Shown here: positions 57,204-64,000 of the stretch, piece by piece
Numbering within the stretch: position 1 is the stretch's first letter
Layout: each line of letters opens with the position of its first letter
The notes under the pieces: model-generated
Databases searched by the model: none
What the model saw: the letters and a program-made list of their open reading frames with translations, nothing else
Told to the model about the DNA's origin: nothing
Position numbers and translations under genes: made by a program
Assembly (NCBI GenBank): GCA_003971905.1
Contig: RSEE01000124.1
Location: 62,001 to 126,000 of the forward strand
DNA: 64,000 nt
Direction: 5' to 3'
Origin: Moniliella sp. 'wahieum'
Taxonomy: Eukaryota > Basidiomycota > Moniliellomycetes > Moniliellales > Moniliellaceae

Positions 57204-57472
57204 ACTGCGCGTGACGCGTGCGACGCGTTCCGGGATGCACGTGGCGGCTAGCGCGTCGCGAAGACAATTTTTTTACTAGACACTGTCTTTTCTACCGATC
57301 GCCACGCCACTACCTTACGCTTGCACCATACCCATAGCAGCGGCTTTCCATCTATCCACGCAACCATACGCAAACCAGCATTAGACAGGACGGCAACCAA
57401 GCCAGTAGATAGTTGCACTTGCACAAAGCGCGATCGCGCAATTCCATCGACCACGATGCAAGTCCAGGCTCA

Positions 57473-59043
57473 TCACTGGGGCGCAGGCTTGATGCCGTCA
57501 AAGAACGGGTGAGTGAGCAAGTTTGCAGCGTCCCAACGTCGTGTGCAATCCAAATGCAGACACACCCTTGCCATATCCACCGCGGCATTGACTAGTTTGA
57601 GATGGCTGTCGCGATCGGGTACGTCGGACGTATCGAACAGGTGCGGGTTGATCAACTCGATCCACTCGGGGATGCGTCGCGTTGGGCTATGTTCGATGGT
57701 CGGAACGGTGCAGATAAACGTTCGGTTGTGCATCAGGGCCACCTGTTCCATCCGTCGTTTGCCAAAGATGGTCCCGAGTTCCATCAACGCCTCAATGTCG
57801 TCGACCGCATTGAACGGGAAACGTTTAGTCAAAAAGCCCAGCATGATGACCCCAACAGCCCAAATGTCAATTGCAACCGTTTGATCTGGACATTTGAGCA
57901 ACACCTCGGGCGCTCGGAATCCACGTGTGCCCGCCCGGTTGGCCCGTACCGATGGCCGCGTATCTTCCCGAGGGTAACCCGGCTGGGTCGCTCCGCCCCA
58001 TGCCATGGCAATGTTGGCCTGAACGTGTTGACGTGCCGGCGGCTGGGAGCGCGAGGTGGAGGAAGCGCCGGGCACGGGACCTAGACCCGCACCGCCGCGA
58101 CGAGAGGAAGAAGTGGTAGATGTGGTGGTGGTAGAGGAAGCGGCCGGACCCAGCATGGCGCCGGGCAAGAGAGAGTGGAGTAGGCCTCCGGGTTGATGTG
58201 TGTGACGCCATGGGGGTAGTCGTCGTCGGGAACCTGGTGATGGCACTTGTTGCGCCAAGTGGAGGAGTCAAAGTACTCGGCCAAGCCAAAGTCGCAGAGG
58301 GTGCCAGTGCCGGTGGCGGGGTTGTAGAGAAAGTTGCCAGGCTTAACGTCACGGTGCATTATATTGCGTTGGTGGCACCATTTCAAGGCGGAAATGAGAG
58401 AGTGAAAGTAGTACCGCAGGTCACTTAGGGGGATCTTGCGGAAAAAGTCACGAAAGTCCACATGCCGCACATAGGGCATGACCGCAATCACTTGGTCTTC
58501 GCACCGCCAAGCGGTTATCAGGTGCGAGACGCATGGCCCGCCGCGGATTCTAAGGATCTCAAGTTCGTTGTAGATGCGGCGTGGGCTGCTGGTGACAAAG
58601 ATGCGTTTAAGAGCCACATAGACGGGTGCACCGGTGCGACGGAAATAGTCGGCAGCGCGCATGTACCTTGGCCTTAGCTCCAATGTGGGTTTCACTTTGT
58701 GAGCTTTGAGCTCAGCTTGGTCCGTGTCCATGTGGGCGCGCATGGTGTCCGGCAGAGCGCCCGGTACCATAGAGCGCGCATAGGCCTCAATCCACTCGTC
58801 ATTGTCGTACGAGTCGTGATACACGTCGATTGCCTTGTATACCGAGCTAAATGTGCCCTCGCCCAGTTTGTCGACAATCAGATAGTGGTCGCGCAGGCCC
58901 TCAATATTGCGCTCCAAGTACTCCACTTCTTCGCTGATGCGGGCCAGCTCTTCGTCGCTGCGATCGGAATGGTGTGCCAAGCCAGGGAGGCCCGCGTCAC
59001 TGTCCTGGAGAGGGGGGTAGATGCGCTGGTGAGTAGACGTCAT
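57473..59043 (-). CDS. CDC7: Cdc7 protein kinase (DDK catalytic subunit)
   Basis: Cdc7 phosphorylates Mcm2-7 to fire replication origins. ATG 59041-59043 gives MTSTHQRIYPPLQDSD; an alternative ATG at 59323 in the same frame adds a Pro-rich head. Kinase motifs in order: KLGEGTFSSVYKA (Gly loop), VALKRIF after a family-typical insert, IMHRDVKPGNFLYNP (catalytic loop), GTLCDFGLAEYFD (DFG), RAGTRGFRAPEVLLKCPDQT (activation segment and APE) and AIDIWAVGVIMLGFLTKRFP. A second insert lies between DFG and APE, as usual in Cdc7, and holds frame changes near 58090-58160. The C-terminus ends FFDGIKPAPQ, TGA at 57473-57475. Confidence 0.92.
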
Positions 59044-60438
59044 CGTCGGTGTTGTCGGAGGGGTTGGTACTGGTGCGGGTGGGTCTGAGGTCTTGGAAAT
59101 GGTCGAAGGAATCGGGGGGTGCGAGGCCGGGGAAGGAATCGGAGGAGGCAGAACCGCCGGGGGAGGGGAGATGGGAGGGGGCAGGGCGTGTGGCGAGACG
59201 GGCATGGGGTTGGGCAGGAGCCGGGAGCGGGGAGGAGGGTGGGTCGAGGTAGGCGCTGTCGTAGGCGTCGGCCGGGGCAAGATGGGACGGGGAGAGGGAC
59301 ACGGCAGCCAGCGGGTGGCCATGGGGCGGTGGTGGGTGGGTGGAGGCGCGTCGGCGGAGCGTGCCTGCGTCTGCTGCTCCCTCGGCCGCTGCGGCGCAGC
59401 CCAGCGTCGCGCACACTGCCCCCATGCCGCCCTCCCGCCCCGCCACACCCGGCGTGCCACGAGGCACTGCCACTCGCTCACCCGTCGCCGCCCGTCACCA
59501 GACGCCCCCCCTTTTGTTTGGCACCCAACAACCGCCGTTTTTCACCTCCACGGTCCGTTCGTCCATGCGTCTGCGTCTATCGGGAGGCTTCCGTCGTGTG
59601 GGGGAACGGGGAAGGGGGTTGCCTTATCGGAACGACATGCAGCTCTGCGCTGGACAGAAGAGGGGGCGGCGTGTACGGTGCTCCTCTCAGATCTCACCCA
59701 AGCAAGCGTTGGAAGGGCCGCCAGCGGAAACCCCTGGAGCTTTTCTAAAGCTTGAACGTTGAACGTCTGGACGCGTTGAGCCCAGGCTGAGCTAAGCGTG
59801 CCTACTTTAAACGTTCAAGCTTCAAACTTTGCGACGGCAGAAGGACTTGAGCCGGAACATGCATCCCCCAGAGAAAACGCCTGGTCGGTCTGGTCGATGG
59901 TGCGTGTGGAGCGGCAGTGCTCGGTACTCCATCCGGCTCGTTGGCAACATGCACCTCGACAGGACACGACGCTGATGGATGACAGTGAGGAGGCTGGTAC
60001 CATTGGAGCGGTGTGAGGGATGACGTGCCAACAGCGGCCCGGCGAGACGCAGACAGGACGCAGCCAGCAGACGAGACGCGCTCTCCGCATGAAACGTTCA
60101 CGGGCCCGCGGCTGCCCCAGCCGTCTGCCTCGGCGCGTCCTCTGGCACTGCACCCGTCTCGCACGGGCCCGTGTCCATCCCATATGCCAAGGGGGTTCAG
60201 CCAGTACTCAGTACCCAGTGCATACTGCGTGACGTGACAGCTACTGCCACGATATATACGCCCCCACGCTTCCTTCCGGCCCTTCCCCCCCCATCACCTT
60301 CACCACCTCATTTTTTCCAACGTACGTTGTCACCGCATGGGCGCTTTTACGCCAAAAACCCATCCCCGCCTACGTTATATCCCGCTAACCCCATATGGCA
60401 TCCTTCTATTGAACGGTGGCGCTAGGAAGAAAGTGCTC
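59044..60438. promoter_or_regulatory. CDC7 upstream region and interval to next gene
   Basis: About 1.4 kb. The left part may encode the Pro-rich N-terminal extension of CDC7 (to 59323). At 59749-59830 lie CTTGAACGTTGAACGTC and AAACGTTCAAGCTTCAAAC, two strong members of the motif family. The right part is the promoter of the Rossmann-fold gene, with a TATATA at 60252-60257. No other gene is seen. Confidence 0.4.
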
Positions 60439-61071
60439 ATGTCGCCCCACCACGCTCCCAAAGTCATTGCCGTCGTCGGCGCCTCGGGCCGGGCCGGGTC
60501 GGAGATTGTAAAAGAATTTGCGGCACGTGGCCACAAAGTGATTGCGATTGCGCGTTCGGTGGCCCGCATCCCTACGGGTCCCGGGATCGTGCCGACAGAA
60601 GGCGATGCGTCGGATCCGGCATCGTTGACACCGTTGTTGGAAGGTGCCAGTGCGCTGGTGAGCGCGATGCGGTTCGATGTGCCGGTGGAAACGTTGTTGG
60701 AGGCGATGGCGCCCGTAGGGATCAACCGGTTGCTGGTGATTGGCGGTGCGGCGGCGTTGTATGTCGAGCCCGGGATGCGGATGATTGATATGCCCGACTT
60801 TGATCCCGAGTTCAAGCAGTACGTTTGCAAGGGAGTCCAGTGGATTGATGTGTTGGAGTCCACGCCTGCGTCGTTGGACTGGACGTACTTTGCGCCTCCC
60901 AATGCGTTTGGTCCGGGCCCGCGCCTCGGTCGTTTCCGTCTCGGCCACGACAAACTCGTTACCGACGAGTGTGGTGAGTCATCCCTCAGCATGGCCGACG
61001 CTGCGATTGCCATTGCCGATGCGATCGAGAAAGATCTGCACCGCCGCCAAGTTTTCACCGCGGCCTACTAA
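60439..61071 (+). CDS. NAD(P)-binding Rossmann-fold protein, atypical SDR (NmrA/YwnB-like)
   Basis: An intact intronless frame. The chosen start ATG 60439 gives MSPHHAPKVIAVVGASGRAG, with the GxxGxxG dinucleotide loop at residue 14; an in-frame ATG at 60337 would add 34 residues without family support. Landmarks are VKEFAARGHKVIAIARSVAR, EGDASDPASLTPLLEGASAL and INRLLVIGGAAALYVEPGM. LDWTYFAPPNAFGPGPRLGR and SLSMADAAIAIADAIEKD follow, the usual order for atypical short-chain reductases lacking the YxxxK pair. Length, 210 residues, matches bacterial YwnB-like proteins. Substrate is unknown. The stop is TAA at 61069-61071. Confidence 0.8.
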   Translation: MSPHHAPKVIAVVGASGRAGSEIVKEFAARGHKVIAIARSVARIPTGPGIVPTEGDASDPASLTPLLEGASALVSAMRFDVPVETLLEAMAPVGINRLLVIGGAAALYVEPGMRMIDMPDFDPEFKQYVCKGVQWIDVLESTPASLDWTYFAPPNAFGPGPRLGRFRLGHDKLVTDECGESSLSMADAAIAIADAIEKDLHRRQVFTAAY

Positions 61072-61300
61072 GCGGGCCAACTGTTAGCTATCCTGTGTGG
61101 TATGGCTCGTACATCCACCGCGCCCTGTTATTCCCCCACCTCTCTTATCTATATTGTAGCAGCCTCTTCATTAGCTTCCCTCCTATAGTCGCAGTGTGTT
61201 AATAAGTCAATGTGTCCTTATAATGACTGCTTGCAAGCTTCAAGCTTCCCGACACCCAAATAACGAATGACACCAGGAGTTCCCCCTAGACAACCATGTA

Positions 61301-62803
61301 CTAACTAACCCATGTGCGAGGTGAGTTACTTCGCAAGGGGAGGGACGGCAACCGCAGCTGGCGCCGCCTTGCCGGCTTTGCTTCCGCAGGACCTTTGCGT
61401 CCGCGACCGCGAGGCTTCCGCGGCGCCGACGCGTCCGAGGCCTTGCCGGGACCCGACGCCTTGCTTGCACTCGACGCCTTGCCTGCACCCGACACCTTGC
61501 TTGCACCCGAAGCCCTGCCTGCACCCGACGCCTTGCCTGCACCCGCTGCAGCCGAGCGGTCCTGACGCGGCCTGCGGCTGGACGGCCGCGGCGGGCGATC
61601 CTGCTCCTCCTCAGTGGGAGGTGGGAGCTGGTACACGGACGGGGGTGGCCGTGGCATTTCGGGAATGGTTTGGCCGATCAACCTCTCGATCGACTTTAAG
61701 TTGGGGACGTCGTCCTGGGAAACCAAGGAGACGGCGCTTCCCTCTGCGCCTGCGCGGGCAGTGCGACCGATCCGATGCACGTACTGTTCTGCACGTCGGG
61801 CAGGGCGACATTGACCACGTGCGAGACACCCTGAACGTCGATCCCGCGCGCGGCGATATCCGTTGCGCACAGGACGCGTACCTGGCCCGTTTTGAATCCC
61901 TCGAGGGCGGCCTGGCGAGCGGTCTGGGACTTGTTCCCGTGGATGGCAGCGGCCGAGATGGAGGCCTTTTGGAGCGTAGCAGCAAACTTGTTGGCCTGGT
62001 GCTTCATCTCGGTAAAGAGGATGACACGGCTGAATGCCGGGTCAGAGGCAAATCGACAGCCAATTGTCGCTTCTCCTTCTGGCCACAAAGATGACGTTCT
62101 GCTTAATCTTTTCCGCCGTCGTGGCAGCTGGGGTGACCTCGACCCGAACAGGGTCGGGCCGGAGAAGGGTGTGAGCCAACTGGGCCACCTTCGGGGGCAT
62201 AGTAGCCGAAAAAAAGTAATTTTGCCGTTCCGACGCCGGCGGTAACTGAGCAACGATCCTGCGCACATCATGAATGAACCCCATATCCAACATCCGATCC
62301 GCTTCGTCCAGAACAAACGTTTCGACCTGGTCGAAACGAACGTAGCCTTGGCCGTGCAGGTCAAGCAGGCGACCGGGCGTAGCAATCAAAACGTCCAGCC
62401 CACCCTGCAAGGCGGTCGTCTGAGGCTTTTGGCCGACGCCACCGTAAATGACAGCGTGATGGATGCTCGATGGGCCTGAGCTGGGCAAGTGTTGGCTGTA
62501 CTTGGCGATGGAACGGTCAATCTGGATGGCAAGCTCGCGGGTTGGGGTGACAATGAGGGCACGGAAAGCGTTGGTTACGCGCTTGACTGGGTGGGTGGAG
62601 AGACGCTGAAGGATGGGGAGAGTAAAGGCAGCAGTCTTGCCCGTACCGGTCTGGGCAATCCCCAATAAATCTTGGCCCGCTAGCGCAACGGGGATCGCCT
62701 GGGCCTGGATGGGGGTCGGATGGACGTACCCAGCCATGGCAAGCGCCTGTTGCAGCTCGGGCCGCAGCCCGAGGCGGGCGGTAAACTTGGTCGCGGTGTT
62801 CAT
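61301..62803 (-). CDS. DEAD-box RNA helicase of bacterial RhlE type
   Basis: ATG 62801-62803 opens [20 protein letters not shown]. The Q motif is [17 protein letters not shown], motif [20 protein letters not shown], Ia [34 protein letters not shown]. The C-terminal domain has [55 protein letters not shown] and [27 protein letters not shown], the GNKSQ phrase and [16 protein letters not shown] are hallmarks of proteobacterial RhlE rather than eukaryotic DEAD families. No intron is needed; frame changes fall near 62085 and 61785. The tail is a GKASGAG-type repeat. The end is uncertain: another frame ends [11 protein letters not shown] near 61330. Confidence 0.88.
61454..61548. repeat. 18-base coding repeat in the helicase tail
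   Basis: Five to six tandem copies of an 18-mer (CGACGCCTTGCCTGCACC on the plus strand) encode [12 protein letters not shown] repeats in the basic tail. Confidence 0.8.
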
Positions 62804-64000
62804 GGGCGGCTGAGGGGGTGAGTGATGGAGGGAGGCCAAAGAAGAAACACAAAGAAGAAATCCAAGGCCTGCTCTGCCCGGCGGAAGAAAGGAGGGGGGC
62901 AGCCCTACGTGGACGACGGCACAAGTGGAGTCCATTCCATCGATCGGTGCAGACAAAACTTGCACTTTTCTTTCAACTTTCAAAAGACGGGCTTCAAAGA
63001 TTCAACGTGTTGTTTGTTTCCTGCCATGGTGGAAGCCCTGTTCAACATGGTGGACTTGACCGAATATAGTTAGTAGCGGTGTGCTGCTGCCACACTTCAA
63101 AGGGCTGATCGCACCCAATGGACGGGTTGGAGCAGGTGGAAGCTTCAGGAGCTGTTGGCCTGGTAGCGGCGATGCTGCTGGAGTGAAACAACGGTCACCG
63201 CACACTAAAAAAGACGTGACACAACATGTGTTGGGCTGTGCGTACACCGCCGGAGAACCAAGAGGCCAACACCACACGGCCATCCTGGCAGCCAGCGCGA
63301 AATTAAAGAGAACGTTTGGGGTGAAAAGCGGTGCAGAAGCCTGAGGGACAAGAGCAACACTCCTTGGCCCCGCCCTAGCAGCTTGAATCAGGAGCTTCAA
63401 TAAGCTTCAAGCTTGAGCGCGCGGTCAATCTCAGGCCAGCCCCCTTGCGGTGCCGACAAAACGAGGAGTTATATACGGTTTTACCTTGTAGGCATTGTCC
63501 GGACTTTTATATGCTTCTACTGTAAGAGGCAGATAGGGGCTCTTTAGTATAGGTGGTTTGTATGATACAAGACCACTAACTACTTACTAACGTCCGGTGG
63601 GCTCGCTGGTGATCCAGATTGAGCATCTCGATACGTCTGATGCATCTCTTCTCCTTTTTAGACCGCGGTCTGGACAGTCCGGTCCGTGTGTCGTCTTGTC
63701 CCCATGTTTTTGGCCTGCTGCGCCCAGCTTGTGCTACAGAGCCATGTGGAGCCTTGCATGGACGCTTTTTAGCCTATTAGGCTTTCTGCCTAAGGCAACA
63801 ATGGCCTTTAAGCGCTATAAGCCGCTGTTGAATCGATCGCTCCCGGGCGGCATACCTCTCTCCTACTACATCCTGTGGGGCATTGGACTAGCTCTAGGGA
63901 CCATATCTCGCTCGTGTACAAACAATCTCTGTTCTCTACAACTTGCGAGGACCTGACCCAGTCATCAGTCACAAACAGTAACTTTACTAGTCAATGTTCA
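62804..64000. other. Helicase upstream region and window end, no gene seen
   Basis: About 1.2 kb. The helicase promoter side has TTTCTTTCAACTTTCAAAAG and GCTTCAAAGATTCAACG at 62967-63007, and AGCTTCAATAAGCTTCAAGC at 63392-63411. The last 500 bases are AT-rich with short open frames and no recognisable motif. Confidence 0.4.

Larger units (their letters stand above)
48906..57472. other. AT-rich, gene-poor block with coding fragments
   Basis: About 8.5 kb, clearly richer in A and T than the flanking genes, especially 50500-53600. No complete gene is readable. Short coding-like patches occur on the minus strand (50961-51853, 52619-52933, 53335-53598, 56880-57060), none with a known motif. No reverse transcriptase, integrase or transposase signature and no long terminal repeats were seen. 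The block may be decayed genes or old mobile elements. A CACGTG cluster sits near its right end (57152-57203). Confidence 0.4.

Overview
The window is fungal nuclear DNA, probably from a basidiomycete; I cannot name the species. The evidence is a gene set that includes a DASH-complex Dam1, CDC7, the CCT8 chaperonin, vacuolar ATPase subunit H, cyanase, nuclear-encoded mitochondrial translation factors and a peroxisomal oxidation enzyme. Introns are short (about 50-100 nt), mostly with GTACGT-type donors, and genes lie on both strands in a GC-rich background.

Layout. 1-9.7 kb: 3' end of PCH2/TRIP13, DAM1, an unrecognised exon, exportin CSE1, a 5'-truncated aspartate kinase and RNase H1. 9.8-13.9 kb: VMA13 and mitochondrial release factor MRF1 (divergent), then a stub of a carboxylate transporter. 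13.9-16.4 kb: gene-free and repeat-rich. 16.4-22.7 kb: a possible ERD2 start, CCT8, cyanase, pyrroline-5-carboxylate reductase and an unknown gene. 23.3-33.5 kb: rhomboid protease PCP1/PARL, mitochondrial IF-2, a plant-type enoyl-CoA isomerase with a PTS1 signal, ARS2/SERRATE and a non-canonical triosephosphate-isomerase paralogue. 33.5-46.4 kb: sparse, with a peroxisomal carrier, ribosomal protein eL18, a Ser/Thr-rich membrane protein and one hypothetical gene. 46.4-48.9 kb: a large protein with a proline-rich head and repeated Cys modules. 48.9-57.5 kb: visibly more AT-rich and almost gene-free. 57.5-62.8 kb: CDC7, a small Rossmann-fold protein and a DEAD-box helicase of the bacterial RhlE type.

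The genes are mostly housekeeping and do not form a cluster. Loose themes are mitochondrial gene expression and protein quality control (MRF1, IF-2, PCP1, RNase H1 with a possible mitochondrial isoform) and the peroxisome (isomerase, carrier). The strongest candidates for something new are the bacterial-type RhlE gene, the Cys-module repeat protein, the TPI paralogue and a TTCAA/TTGAA motif that recurs in many intergenic regions.

Many conserved genes need one or more single-base frame changes, often at homopolymers. I read these as sequence or assembly errors rather than biology, so exon ends are approximate and some starts could not be fixed.
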